A stretch of DNA of 64,000 nucleotides from Strigamia acuminata (Eukaryota > Arthropoda > Chilopoda > Geophilomorpha > Linotaeniidae), in the NCBI GenBank assembly GCA_949358305.1, contig OX442315.1:32576427-32640426 (forward strand), in the 5' to 3' direction. The stretch's first letter is position 1, and each line of letters begins with the position of its first letter. Below are positions 24,278-36,209 of this stretch, piece by piece. Position numbers and translations under genes: made by a program. The notes under the pieces are model-generated. The model did not search any database. It had not been told where the DNA came from and was given only the letters and a program-made list of their open reading frames with translations.

Positions 24278-25210
24278 ATGGCCAATCCACCAGCCGCTCC
24301 AGCAGTGGCCATCCCTGTTGTGGCCCTTATGGCCCTAGTCCCCAAGTTTACGGGGAACAGTAAGACGGGAGCAAGTGTGCAGAGTTTTATCTCTGAGTCA
24401 GCCAACATAGCCACCGCAAACAAGTGGTCCGAATCATTTACTTGCAGCGTTATGCGCTCAAAGATGGTGGATGAGGCGCGCACTTGGCTAAATACCTTCA
24501 GCTCCGCGTCTGGCTGTGCCGTGCTAGAAGAGTTTCAGACGTTGCTCCGCGGTCGTTTTGGCCAAGAGGAGACGGCTGAAGCCATGATGGAAAAATTCTA
24601 TCGGGCTGAACAACGCAAAGGAGAGAACGTCAGCGCCTTTGCGGCCAGAGTTGCTGGTATGATGGAAGAGTCAAACAAGACCTTCCTGTTCACTGACGAG
24701 ATGAAAGACAGAATGCTGCTGTCAAAGTTTAGAGCCGGACTGAAAGGAATAATCGCTGAAGCAGTGTGCCAACACGGCACATTTAAAAGCTTCAAGACCG
24801 CAGTGGAGTGGGCGTCGAACCAAGAAGTCGAAAGGGCGCACTTGGCAAAATTGGCAACCACAACGCTGGAGGATTTAGAGGTCTCTTCTGTGGGACAACC
24901 CAAACCCAAACCCAAACAGAAATCAGACGTTGAACTTTTGAGCGAGAAATTGGATGCGCTGATAGCGAGCTTGAATAAGCAGACAAGTGCCCCTCAGTCT
25001 AGTGGTTCTTACCATGTGGGTGACACGTTCCAGAGTAAGAACACCACAAATTCAGACGACATAGTTTGTTATCGGTGTGGGCATTTAGGCCATTACGCTG
25101 GTTCTTGTCAGATACCACAGGCTGAGTGGTACTGCAATGCGTGCAAGCAAAGGGGGCACATCTTCAAACGATGTGAGAAGACCAGGTCAGCATCCAATCT
25201 GAGACAATAA
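24278..25210 (+). CDS. gag: Retrotransposon Gag with two zinc knuckles
   Basis: This 310-residue open frame starts at MANPPAAPAVAIPV. The middle resembles the gypsy-type capsid (Retrotrans_gag) region, with ARTWLNTFSSASG, EEFQTLLRGRFGQEETAEAM and RKGENVSAFAARVAGMM. A basic, Gln/Lys-rich linker leads to two zinc knuckles, CYRCGHLGHYAGSC and CNACKQRGHIFKRC; the second is a CCHC variant with normal spacing. It should form particles and bind RNA. It is the only gene of the element. After the stop the sequence runs into repeats of ACAGCCGGGAAAGCTGA with no pol frame. Confidence 0.88.
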   Translation: MANPPAAPAVAIPVVALMALVPKFTGNSKTGASVQSFISESANIATANKWSESFTCSVMRSKMVDEARTWLNTFSSASGCAVLEEFQTLLRGRFGQEETAEAMMEKFYRAEQRKGENVSAFAARVAGMMEESNKTFLFTDEMKDRMLLSKFRAGLKGIIAEAVCQHGTFKSFKTAVEWASNQEVERAHLAKLATTTLEDLEVSSVGQPKPKPKQKSDVELLSEKLDALIASLNKQTSAPQSSGSYHVGDTFQSKNTTNSDDIVCYRCGHLGHYAGSCQIPQAEWYCNACKQRGHIFKRCEKTRSASNLRQ

Positions 25211-26264
25211 GGAATTTAGGAAAACCAAAGAATATAAAGAATTTAAGGAAGCTAAAGAATATAAAGAACTTAAGGAAAATAAAGAAAATAAAGAAATTAT
25301 GGAAAAACAGCCGGGAAAGCTGATAATGACAAAATAAAGAAACAGCCGGGAAAGCTGAAAATGATAAGGTGATCGACACAGCCGGGAAAGCTGATAAAGA
25401 TTATGTGGTCACCGGCAACAGTGACGCTGTTCACTCTAATACAGCCGAAGTTGCCATAAAGTTAGAGTTTATGTATGAAACCAAGGATTTTTGCAACAAC
25501 CCACAATTGTTGTGAATAAATTCTTTTGAATGGTTTAAAGAGGCCAAATTTAAGTCCAGACTCAGAAAGGCGGGATAGGGAGAGAAACCTAATTGGTAAA
25601 GTGTAAATAAAAGTTGTTGTTCAAGCCCCTGTTCGGGCAATTTTTTGTGTCAAGTTCAAGTTCTTTTTGTTTTGGTTTTTGTGTGTTTATTTGTCAAGTG
25701 ATTGAGAATTTTTTTGGTAACTGTCAAGTTTTTTTTGGGTATTCATTGGTCAAGAATTATTTTTGTTAAGTGTTTTGATTTCTTTTGAGTTCTGTTTAGT
25801 TATTATGAGAGTTGGCTTAAAGTGATATGGCATTGGCAAAGTGTAGAAAAACAATTGATGACAAAACATTACACAACGCAATGTAGAATGAAGAGAGAAA
25901 GAAGAAAAGGACGATCACAGACATTAAGTGCTTTTTAAGTGTTTTTCATGTTTTTAAGTGTTTTATTCGAGTGTTTTTCACGTGTTTTTATGTGTTTTAT
26001 TTGAGTATTTTTCATGTGTTTTTGTTTTAGTGTTTCCTTTTTATGTGTTTTAATTGAGTGTTTTTCTTGTGTTTTTGGTTTTAGTGTTTCTTTTTATGCA
26101 ATTTATTTTAGTGTTTTTCATGTGTTTTAATTATGTTTAACTCTAAGCTTTCACATTGAAGGCATGGTTTAATTATTGGCATTTGGAATTGGTCTTCGCA
26201 TCATGGATTCATGTTGCATTATGGTTGTTTGGGGACAAACAACAGAACTAAGGGGGGAGGGATT
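25211..26264 (+). other. Non-coding 3' interior of the retrotransposon
   Basis: It begins with AAGAATATAAAGAA-type purine repeats, then three copies of ACAGCCGGGAAAGCTGA (25,309-25,395), then TGTTTTTCATGTGTTTTA-type repeats (about 25,930-26,130), and ends in the purine tract AAGGGGGGAGGG. No reverse-transcriptase or integrase motif is seen in any frame. Confidence 0.7.
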
Positions 26265-26974
26265 TGTGGCAATAATAAAAGCCCCAGAAACTTCAAAACA
26301 CCCAAATTTCAAGAAACCTTAAAAATTGGTTCACATATTGGCCACTTACAGTCATTGGCACTTGGCCTCAGGGAGCCAAGTTGCCAATTGGTCCAGTCCA
26401 TGATTGGCCAAGGAAGATAATCCAGACCGGATTATAAAAGTGGGCCTCAACAAAAGAACCTCGCTCGAGCAGATTCCTTCAAGCCAAGCAGCCACGTCGA
26501 TCGTATCGAGACATTCACCACGCGGTGGAGAGAACCAAGGAGAGGACTGACGATTCGACGCCAGTACGTGTCCGTTCAAATATCATGGTCCGTTCGAACA
26601 TCTAGAAGAGAATCCGATAGTTTGCGAACGTTTGTGCGACGTCTGTGCGACGCGAACCGCCCAATCGGCCAGCGACCACGCGGACTCCTTTTGTGCGACG
26701 TTTGTGCGACGCGAATCGTTCAATCAACCAATGGCCACGCGGACCATCATTCAAGCTGTGGAATCCAGAATGAAGAACCAGAATCATCCATGTGAGTCCG
26801 TTCCTTTTGCCAATTCAAAGCCATTTTTAGAGTTAGAAGAAATCGATTAAGCCTTTTTTTACTTTTCTTTATTATTGTAAATAAATTGTTATACTTTTTA
26901 AAACAATGGTATATCTTCTCTCGAGTCTCTCACATGCCTAGGACTATTCTAATGTCGGTGAATTCATCGCCACA
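26265..26974 (+). repeat. 3' LTR, 710 bp
   Basis: Same length as the 5' LTR and, by eye, identical to it, including all small open frames. Target-site copy AAGG follows at 26975. Confidence 0.92.
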
Positions 26975-28980
26975 AAGGCTTTGGTTTGGTTTGGTCTCTC
27001 TGAACTTGATGGCTACAAAATTGAAGTTCAAAGAATGAAAGAATGTGACAATGGCGGCTCACAAAATAAATTAAGGAACACCAAAAAACCTACTTTTCAA
27101 CCAGCCATCGCCAAATTTGTCTTATTTCACGACAAAACTGACAACTTACCGATAGATGAATTCAGATGATTAGAACACGGACTTAATATTGTGTCCGTGA
27201 GTAGAATAAGGAATCGCTTTCTGCCATTACGAATGATTCAATAATGACAACGGGCACAACAATTGTTGTTGTCTCGATGGATTAATTCCTACTTGCTGAT
27301 CGACTTGCTTTGTTTTTCACGGTTTTTCACGTTATGTAATTAGGTTTGATTTCCAAAAGGTTAGTTGGTTTCATAAACACGGCATTAACATTTCAGCAAA
27401 TTTCTCAGCTGGTTTGAATTCTTTGGAAAATGATCCATTTATTTTCTAACACATGTTTTTTTGCTATCGTTTGGTTCCATTTTAGGCCCAGTTCGAATTG
27501 TATTTTCTTCTGTATTTTTTCAGTTATGTGGCGGTTGAGTGTTTATTTGGCACGAATATTATTTGATGGGCCTTTTGGAGCTTTTTGGTGGTTATTCAAA
27601 GTTTGGTTTGACTTTTTCATTTGATCTTGAATTTGTCTTGTGGGTTTTCATGATTGGTAATGACATTTGCCATTTTTCGTGACATCAAGGGTTTAGTTTG
27701 GGATTTGATTTCTGATATGAAACCTGGTTTTTGTTTTCAAAGTGCTCAGTGGTTCAGTGGCTCATAAACTTCAAAAATGACATTCTCAAGCAAAAAAAAT
27801 GGATTTTCAGATGAAAAAAATGCATTTGCATATGGAAAAATGCATTCACAGATGGAAAAAATGCATTCACAGATGGAAAAAATGCATTTGCAGATGGAAA
27901 AATGCATTTGCGGATGGCTTTTTCAGGTGTACTGACATTCCATCAATTTTTTGTGTTTGATTCTCCTATTTCTGTATACAAATTCCTATTTTTCTATTTC
28001 TTAGGGGCCATCCATAAATTTGGACAAATTTGACAAAATATTGACAAGATTTTGCACATTTTATTATTCTTTCAAATTTAGCAATGAAAATTTAGTACCA
28101 TTTAACGAACGAGTTAAGAGAATTGCAAAACGTCGATCATTGAACATTTCATTTTGACGAATTGAATGCAAGCCCTTTAATAATTGCTCAAGATTTTTCT
28201 GACACTCTGGTCCATCATTTCTTGCAAGCTAGCCCGGCTTTCTTTCTCCTCGTGTTGAGCTGCTGTTGCTATTTTGGCTTGATATCGTTTGTTGTTGTTA
28301 AATGGAGGGGGGGGGGAAATACTTGATAAGGCAAAAATTGGGGTGTATACTCTTGTTCGACTCAAGATGGCCCCTAACTTATTGAAATCCTTTATCTCTT
28401 TCTCTTTCTCTTAACTATTTCCACAATTTCTCCTGACTGTGCTTGTGTTGGGTTGCCATAGAATAGCTAGCATCTTTGGCAACTGCAATGAAGTTAAATT
28501 ATTTCTTAATTTCAACTTCTTCATATTGTTTGTGATAATTTCAGCCAACGGCAGTGTTTTATGAAGTTTAGGGACCTGTGTTTGTGCCAATTGTAAAATC
28601 TTTTAACGGTAAAAAAAAGAATCTTTCAACAATTTTCATTCTTTTAAAACTTCTTGGGCTAACCTTCCAATTGTCTTTCTGTTTGTATTTATATTTCTTG
28701 TTCAATATTAATAACGTGTTCTACTATTGCCTATCTGATACAAAACCCCAATGCTGGACTAGCCAGGTGGGATACCTAGATGTTGATGCCAAATGAAGTT
28801 TCAGCTGTTCCTGCTCAATTTGATTGTGAAGTTGTTGGATCTCTAATTGGTGTCCTAACTTTTTTTGTTCAAACTGATTTCTCAACTCATCAAGTAGGCA
28901 TTTCTCCGTTGCAGTCTGGCCTTTGCTCCAGACGGCGGGAATCTTTTTTCTTCCGGCTTTACCATATAAATATTTCATAC
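26975..28980. repeat. Segmental duplication copy A, part beyond the retrotransposon
   Basis: Blocks here match copy B: about 26,980-27,780 with 35,490-37,090; about 27,709-28,245 with 38,540-39,100; about 28,380-28,770 with 38,145-38,450. Block order differs between the copies. Minus-strand open frames at 28,724-28,978 and 28,177-28,365 encode charged, coiled-coil-like sequence (LLDELRNQFEQKKLGHQLEI; SRASLQEMMDQSVRKIL). The latter recurs in copy B, so a decayed gene may lie within, but I cannot identify it. Confidence 0.7.
27785..27915. repeat. AAAAAATGCATTTGCAGATGG minisatellite, copy A
   Basis: About six tandem units of about 21 bp (ATGCATTCACAGATGGAAAA and variants). The related array in copy B is at 38,645-38,770. 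Confidence 0.8.
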
Positions 28981-30144
28981 ATGGAAAAAATGGCGTGTTT
29001 ATTTCGATTAGGTGGAATTAACAGCGGGTTTAATGTTGTTCTATTAAAAATTAAATGAAATTTGATATAAATAAACACTTTATTGTAATAGCATTGTCAG
29101 AAAAAATAATAATAATAATAATAATCGGCGCTATTTTACTAATTACTTTATTAACGTCCACCATATCATTTGTCTGCAATGCAGTGAAGCCAATGGGGTG
29201 TTTCTCTTGGTTTGCAAGCTCTGTAAAGGTTTATTTTTCAATTTGATCAACTATGATGGAAAAAGTTGTTGATTTATTTTGATTTTGATTATTTGCATTA
29301 AAAGTTGGTTTGTTTTATAACCAATTTAATTAATTCCAAAAAAATCCAAAAATAAAGTTTCAATAACACTATCCTTGCTCTTAAAGGCACCCAATTACCA
29401 AACACCTAAAAAACCCAAGAAGACCCAAAATACCAAATCACCAAAGGAAACAACAAAATAGCAAAAGTGAAACACACTTAACTACTTACTTAACACACTT
29501 AAGCTTAATTGGTATTGGTATTGGTATTTGGTTCCGGGAAAATTTAACGAGGGATTTTAGCTATGATTTCTCTGAGAAAATTAGATTTACTCTCACTTTC
29601 AATTAGTTTTTCCGTTATCTTAAAATTGACATAAATGGAAAAATCTAGAAGTAATATCAATAAGACGATCAACACTTGTTCAAAACTAAAATTTATATCT
29701 GGTCTCGCCAGTCTAATTCGTAAACCAAATAGCATTGGTTTATCGACTATAACACTTTCCAGAAAACAGCTTTGTATACAACTGTTGTTTCTGTTTTGAG
29801 TTATTACATGGCTTGGCCTACCACCCGTTCTCGTTTTGATTGCTACTGAATTTGCAACCGGAGCTATGAATACCAACTGAGAGAAGGATTAAAAGATTTC
29901 TAAAAATCATCTTTTTTAATTTTTTTTGTTGGTTTATTTTTTATTTAATTTATTATTTTGTACATACATTTTTGTCTTGTTTTTGTAAACAAAAGAGGAA
30001 AGAAAAAAAGAAAAAAAAAACAGAATCAGATTGGAAATGATTTTTATAACTTTTTGAATTATTTTATACAATAATTTGAATTTTTGTTATTTTTGTTTCT
30101 AAGAGCAATTACAAAAAAAGGAAGCAAAAAATAAATTACATGTT
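28981..30144. other. Gene-free interval before APC2
   Basis: It includes a short AAT microsatellite (29,107-29,124) and AT-rich spacer. A 110-codon minus-strand open frame (29,544-29,876) encodes one strongly hydrophobic stretch, VLIVLLILLLDFSIYVNF. It has no recognised family or clear exon partners, so I do not call it a gene. Confidence 0.5.
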
Positions 30145-32938
30145 CTATCTTTGTAATCGGTACATACCGCCGGAAAAATACAAACTCTGCTCGCGAACTT
30201 TTCTATCCAAAAATTGTGTAAGTTCCTGCAAACTCCACTCGACCGCCATCGGCCCTTGCATAGCAAACAAGCGAAGCATCGTACGAATGCGATCAAACGG
30301 CACCGACCCTAAATTAGTCAGCATTCCGACGATATACGACCAAAAAACTTGAAGTTCCTCCTCCCGCTGATCGTGTAATGCCGCCATCGCAGATTCTTCC
30401 TCGTCGTCGTCATCGTCCAGCGTCGTTGCCGAATCGAAATTAATTCCGTCGTCGATCTCTTCCGAAATGACGTAAACATCTTTACTCTCTTCGAAAAGAA
30501 TACCCGTGCTTTGCCAGTACAATATTTTGCGTCGAATAACGGTCGACGGAACGTGCATAACTGCGCTTAATTCTTTCACGCTCCATTTTTCCTTTTTCTC
30601 GAATTGCATTATCATCACGGCGTGAACCGGTGACACAGAAAACGTCAAATTCCGATTGTTCAAATCGAGAGTGAGACTGACCAATCCCAAGTGCGGTTTC
30701 CAAGTGAGAGTTCGATTTCCTTTGTGCGTTTCGAAAGCTCGAGTGTAAGAATCCAACGACCTTTTTATTTGCTTTGGAAGAACAAGTTTTTCCTCTCTAA
30801 ACGTCGGCCAGAATTGAGCGGAAACGATGATCCCATTCACGACGCAACCCTAAAATAAATAAAAAAAAATTAGAATAAATCTTTATTTTGTTTTTTAAGT
30901 GGTGGTACTGGAGGTTGGTAAATTCCTACGGCGTCGGAATGAATGTGGGAGTTGATTCGTCGTGAATCGGCCACATCTTTCAACATCACTTCGCAGAAAT
31001 GAAGGTTCGTTTCACCAAACCTAAAAATTAAAAATTAACTTATTTCAATTTAATCAATTTAATCAATTTTATTAAAAAAATTACTTTAATTTCATCAATT
31101 CCAAGTTGCGCATTTCACGAATGGTGTCGTAATTGAAGGTGGTTATGATCCGATCGGCGAGTAAATTGCGGTATTCATTAATAAACATTTCTTTGCTGCC
31201 GTAAATGTTCACCAACATGCTAATAATATCCGTCGTGCGTCGCGTTAGTGCCGTTTTCTCCGAAGCGGCGTCGAGGGGATCCGGTTGCCAGTTTTCCCAA
31301 TTCTCCATTTCTTCATCGCTGTTGTAATTTTCCTCCAAAACCAACGGCCGCGGTCGATTCAGCTCGTCCGTCAAATCGGTACTCGTATCTTCAATTAAAG
31401 CGGAGATTATTACCTTAATCGTATCGTGACGTGTTCTGAAATAAATTTCTAATTAGATTTTCCGTTTTCTGATCGTGTAAACGTTCGATTTTAATTTTAC
31501 CGTAAATACTTTCGAACGGGTTCGCAAACAAGTTCTAAAATCACTCCCGACGAGTCAAGAACCTTTAACGCTTTAATAGTAGATATATAAGTCGTTAATA
31601 TATCGTTCGTGTTTACACCCGGATGAAGTAATTTCGTCTCTAGCGCTTCTTTGAGGGATTGAATGAGTTTGGTTCTGAGATTTGTTTTTTCTAAACAGTT
31701 AACGAGATCTTCGATTGCCGGTTGCGACTCCGGAAATTCGATTATGATGTCAAATAGCTGATCTATTCTCGTGTGAGCGTAAGTTGTGCAGAGAAGTTGA
31801 TGCAGACGAATCTTTGTAAAGAAAATTTGTTGGTTATATTTATCCACTATCCATTACGACGAAATTTTAATGAATTACTTTGAGTTTTTCCACGGTTTCC
31901 AGCAAGTGGGGATTGTTGTATCGACTGCAATCCCAATTTCCACGATATACTGTAACGAGCCAAACGACGACCGTTGAATCCAACCATTTTTCGAGCGTGC
32001 CTAGAAAAGACGATTCGAAACTTTCTTTGCAGGTGCTTAAAACGTGGTTTTCAATGTGTTCGCTGATGATTGACGTAACTGGTTGTCCTACTAATTGCTC
32101 CAAAAGACCCAATTCGTGTCTAAAAAGTTTAAAAAATTAAAAACTAATGCAAATTCCAAGTTAGTGTATGAAATTTGACTTACAATTTTTGATTTACAGC
32201 GTGGAAAGATTCTAAAATGTTTTTGCACTTGCAATTTGGCATTTTTTCAATGCAAACATTGCAGAATATATAATTTTTTGGTTCTAAAATTTAAAAAAAT
32301 ACTTTTAAGTATTTTTAATTAATAAATAATAAAAATGCACCTTTTTCTGAAGCAGCAAACGCTTTAAAAGCACTCGAGTAAAAACTCTGAATGAACGACT
32401 CGTAATTCAACGGTATTTGAGCGTACAAAATGGCGCGTAAATGCAACTTTGCAGCGTTGAAAATGAATTCTTCGCACGCATCATCGTTCGATAAACTAGC
32501 AATAAATTGACGAGTTAATTCCAATCTTTCCAACGCAGGATTATGTCGAATTATGTCACTGTGCAGGCAATTAACAGCTTCAACAAAATTTATATTAATT
32601 CCGCCGCTCGTCGACTCAGTCTGAAGGCGTGCCCAAAACCGAGGCACGCAATTGTCTTCCAATTCCCTCTTGAAAATCTCCATATACCATTCTGTTATGA
32701 TATTGGATATGCCATTTGTCCAAAGAACTTGAACGGCACTTTTGAATTCATCCGAAAGAGTCGCATTTTCCTAAAGAAAAAAGAAAAATACAAATAAATT
32801 TGCAAATAAATTTACAAATAAATTAAAAACCAAAAAACTTGGAAGAATATGTCAAAACTGCTTTACATTCCACTTTAAATTCGCCGAAAGGAAATCCCAG
32901 GCCTTGGAAACTAATTGTAAATCACTATTACTCGACAT
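30145..32938 (-). CDS. ANAPC2: Anaphase-promoting complex subunit 2 (cullin-like)
   Basis: APC2 is the cullin-homology scaffold that, with APC11, forms the catalytic core of the APC/C ubiquitin ligase. Eight exons (high to low): 32867-32938, 32341-32770, 32184-32283, 31879-32119, 31501-31811, 31085-31435, 30930-31020, 30145-30849. They sum to 2,301 nt, 766 residues, with all phases matching (human about 822). A cysteine cluster in exon 3 (FCNVCIEKMPNCKCK) matches the vertebrate C-x2-C...C-x-C zinc-binding module. Hallmarks follow: QLFDIIIEFPESQPAIEDL, LETKLLHPGVNTNDILTTYI, DIISMLVNIYGSKEMFINEY, FGETNLHFCEVMLKDVADSR and the C-terminal winged-helix region with MLTNLGSVPFDRIRTMLR, ending SGGMYRLQR. 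An acidic linker (TLDDDDDEEESAM) precedes the last domain. The gene is complete and appears functional. Copy B of the segmental duplication begins just upstream of its start. Confidence 0.95.
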
Positions 32939-33195
32939 TTATAGACTTTTCAGTCCAATTTCAAAACCAGCACGATTGTGATTGAAGTGCAAACTAGCGG
33001 CGAATTTTAAAACTAGTTTGTTGCGGTAGATCCGGAGGTAAAACGTCACAGATTTAGATGTAGCCTTACAGCCGTAATCAGCACGCTCGTCAGCTGACTG
33101 ACAAAAAGACGAGCCAAGGATGAAGTAATAAAACAATCGTCTCTTATACCAAAAGCGGCCCCATGGCGCTTCCCTGCCGAACCGAGTGCTTAGAG

Positions 33196-33320
33196 CAGTC
33201 GATGTGATGAGGAGGAGTGTGGGAGCGCGTGCTATTTTAGCCATTGATGTTGGCAGTCAGTTAGACACGGATTTCACTTATTATGGCGGTAAATCCACCG
33301 GTTGATGGTTGCTGATTTGG
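33196..33320 (+). pseudogene. Relic of PNPLA6 exon in duplication copy B
   Basis: The stretch matches PNPLA6 exon 19318-19466 over most of its length. It translates to fragments equivalent to [19 protein letters not shown], then LDTDFTYYGGKSTG and a stop. No neighbouring PNPLA6 exon is present and there is no donor. It is a displaced gene fragment about 14 kb from its source. Confidence 0.75.
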
Positions 33321-33747
33321 ATTAATGTGGTTGCCAAATTTCTTTCTTGGCAACCACAAGAACAACATGTATAAACAAAAGCAATTGGTAAAGTAGAATT
33401 TATGGTTAACAATAGTCGTGACGATTAAACTTAAGAAAAGATGGCGATTCACTACAACAATGTTTCCAATTATTCAATTCCAGGATTTTTTTTGACGTAG
33501 AACTACGTAGTCGTCCTTGGTCTACAGAACAATCCTCGAAACGGAAATTCGGAATGGGAATTTCCAATGCTACGATGGAAAACAAAATGGAACTGGAACA
33601 ATAAAAACACACACCACAAATGGGTTTTGGCAATTCAGTCGCACTTTTCCTTTTTCTTATTTTTAAAAATTTTTAAATTGCAGTTTTCAATTTGCAGTGA
33701 CAGCTGCAAATACTTGTATTTCACAAATGAGTTGATCAAGTGTTTAA

Positions 33748-35430
33748 TTACGGAATTTTATTAAACTGGCAAGCGATACAGTGGCTTTTTGATAGTTTGC
33801 GTCGTGTTTCAATGAACGAGAAGGGCTCGCCCAAATCATCGTGAAAGATAGTGAGATTGAGTATCAAATTAACACCATGTTTATCCGCCGTTTCTTGCAT
33901 GCGGTGGGCGTCGAAGTGCTGTTTCATGATCTCAGTAACATTCAAATCCGCCCATAACTCTGTCAAAGAAGGGATTTCCAAAAGATCTTTAATTCCGCTT
34001 GGACCCAACGAATCGCAGTTGTCAATTACCAAACGTTTCAGTTTCTTCTTCGCCATCATCGTGGCCAACTCACTCGTAACTTTGTTTGTGAAACCTTTGG
34101 CCCAGGAACATGACCAATATTTGGAAAAAATATTCGGAATTAATCAAGCCATCAACGCAATCGCATAAGGAGAAATCCACTAAATTAGGAAAGCACAAGT
34201 TCCGTAAACAAAGTCGATCATACACCTCATTTTCCTTCAAAATTTTAACATTCAAGTTTGGGGTCAAGCAATGTATAAAGTGTTCAACTCCTTAAACTTT
34301 GCCAGTGAGCGCAACATTTTTGGGGTAAAAATATACGAATTGATTTGGATACTGCAAACTTTAGGACACGTGGCCACGGCTGTATCCATCTCCTTCTGTT
34401 GGAGGCCGTGATTATCGTTTTGGAAAATGAAACAAATTTTCTTGATAGTGTATCGCTTTTTCAAGTCGTAAGACGGAGGAAGCCAGCAGAAAGTCGCAGA
34501 ATCGAACCAATCCATGTCTTCTATACCAAATGGTAGAAGTCATACGAGACATCCGATTTGCCCAGTTTGAGGACTCTCAAAGTGTTCCTGGCCACGGACT
34601 CTTCTTCACACAGTTGCTTCAAACCATCTTCCGTGATGCTCTCTCCAGAGTCGAGCTCGACGAGTGGCAGCTTGGCGATGTGTTTCATCGCGTCGTGTTC
34701 AACACAACATCCAGAAACATCGAGTTTCTGAAGATTCGGAATAACTTGGCACATTTCTTCGCACGCAGCAACTGTGAGCGTACTCTCCTCCGGCAGTTTC
34801 AGCTCGATTAGCTTCTATGCGACACAATTAGAACAATTAGAACAATTAGAACAATTAAAACACATCTTTTACAACAAATGTGGCACACAGCAATGCCACG
34901 TTGGATATTCCTTAATTAACCAAACACCAAATGTGTATCTCCACAAAAATCACCAACTCGCTATTAATTTGCATGAAAAGTTCCTAAAATTGATCCGGAT
35001 CGTGAGAATTCGAATATCCAACGTTCAAGTACCGTGTGGACGTTAGTTCTGTTTATACGCACCTTTAAATAGCCGCTAACTTTCAGGAAAAAATCGAAAT
35101 CAAAGCTTGGGCTCGTAAATTTCATTCTAAGTATTTTCTGTTCTTTGTGTAGAAATAGTGCAATAGTGCCTCTGGCAGCGCGCGATGACCATTAGGATAC
35201 CAAACACCAATCACCAGGTATTGGGTCAGAATTTCGTCACGAATATTATAGGCTAAATCAGACCGTAGATATTAATAATAGCGAAATAAATTCACACATC
35301 CGGGTGTCACTTACGTAGTTTGTCGAAATAAGTGATTAAATCTAGTGTGGTTCTATCATTAGATCATCGTGAATTTGTTCAGCCCGCCATTTCAGAGCGC
35401 AGTCGAGAACGATGTCTAAAGTCATTTATT
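33748..35430 (-). pseudogene. Broken paralogue of the LRR gene (copy B)
   Basis: The block parallels the whole 20885-22536 gene, including intron positions. The frame is split into four or more pieces: a 26-bp deletion removes the equivalent of the FPNLEILQLLRAKG repeat near 34,106; further small deletions lie near 34,268 and 34,530; the equivalent stop codon is lost. Recognisable pieces include KKLKRLVIDNCDSLGPSGI, LRNLCFPNLVDFSLCDC and VIPNLQKLDVSGC. The first-exon region (about 35,330-35,430) is also altered. It is most likely non-functional. Confidence 0.8.
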
Positions 35431-36209
35431 CTATGTTCGTCTGTTTAAAAATTGTAGACACTTATAAAAAAATATTGAAATAGTAGTGGAATTCTCGTTT
35501 GGTTTGGTTTGGCTACAAAATTTAAGTTCAAAGAATGTGACAATGGCGGCTAAAAAAATTAATTAAGGACGAGAAAAAAACATACCGGTACTTTTTAAAC
35601 AGCCATCGCCAAATTTGTCTTATTTCACGACAAAACTGACAACTTAGATGAATTCATATGATTAGAACACGGACCTAATATTGTGTCCGTGATTAGAATA
35701 AGGAATCGCTTTCTGCCATTACGAATGATTCAATAATGACAACGGGCACAACAATTGTTGTTGTCTCGATGGATTAATAATTACAGCACGATTTTTCCAA
35801 TTATTCATTCCACCACTTTTTTGTTCTCGAATTCCTACATGCTGATCGACTTGCTTTGTTTTTCACGGTTTTTCACGTTATGTAATTGGGTTTGATTTCC
35901 AAAAGGTTGGTTGGTTTCATAAACACGGCATTAACATTTCAGCAAAGCAGGTTTGACTTCTTTGAAAAATGATCCATTTATTTTCTAACATTTGTTCTTT
36001 TGCTGTGTTTGGTTCCATTTTAGGCCTAGTTCGAATTGTATTTTCTTCTGTATTTCTTCAGTTATGTGGCGGTTGAGTATTTATTTGGCATGAATATTAT
36101 TTGATGCGCCTTTTGGAGCTTTTCGGTAGTTTTTGGTAGTTTTTCAAAGTTTGGTTTGAATTCATTTGAAATAGAATTTGTCTTGTGGATTTTCGTGATT
36201 GGTAATGAC

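Larger units (their letters stand above)
22551..26974 (+). mobile_element. Gag-only LTR retrotransposon, young, 4.42 kb
   Basis: Two 710-bp direct repeats bound the element (22551-23260 and 26265-26974). Both start TGTGGC and end GCCACA, and I saw no difference between them. A 4-bp target duplication AAGG flanks it (22547-22550 and 26975-26978). A primer-binding-site candidate TGGTGCCGAG starts at 23262. A purine tract AAGGGGGGAGGG (26250-26261) precedes the 3' LTR. The single gene is a gag with two zinc knuckles; no protease, reverse transcriptase, RNase H or integrase is visible in the other about 2 kb of interior. A 4-bp duplication and this gag type suggest a Ty3/gypsy-like origin. It resembles terminal-repeat-with-gag (TR-GAG) elements and would need pol supplied in trans. 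Confidence 0.92.

Noticed and set aside
29544-29876. 110-codon minus-strand frame with one hydrophobic segment
   Set aside because: A single transmembrane-like stretch is the only feature; no homologue, promoter or splice context.
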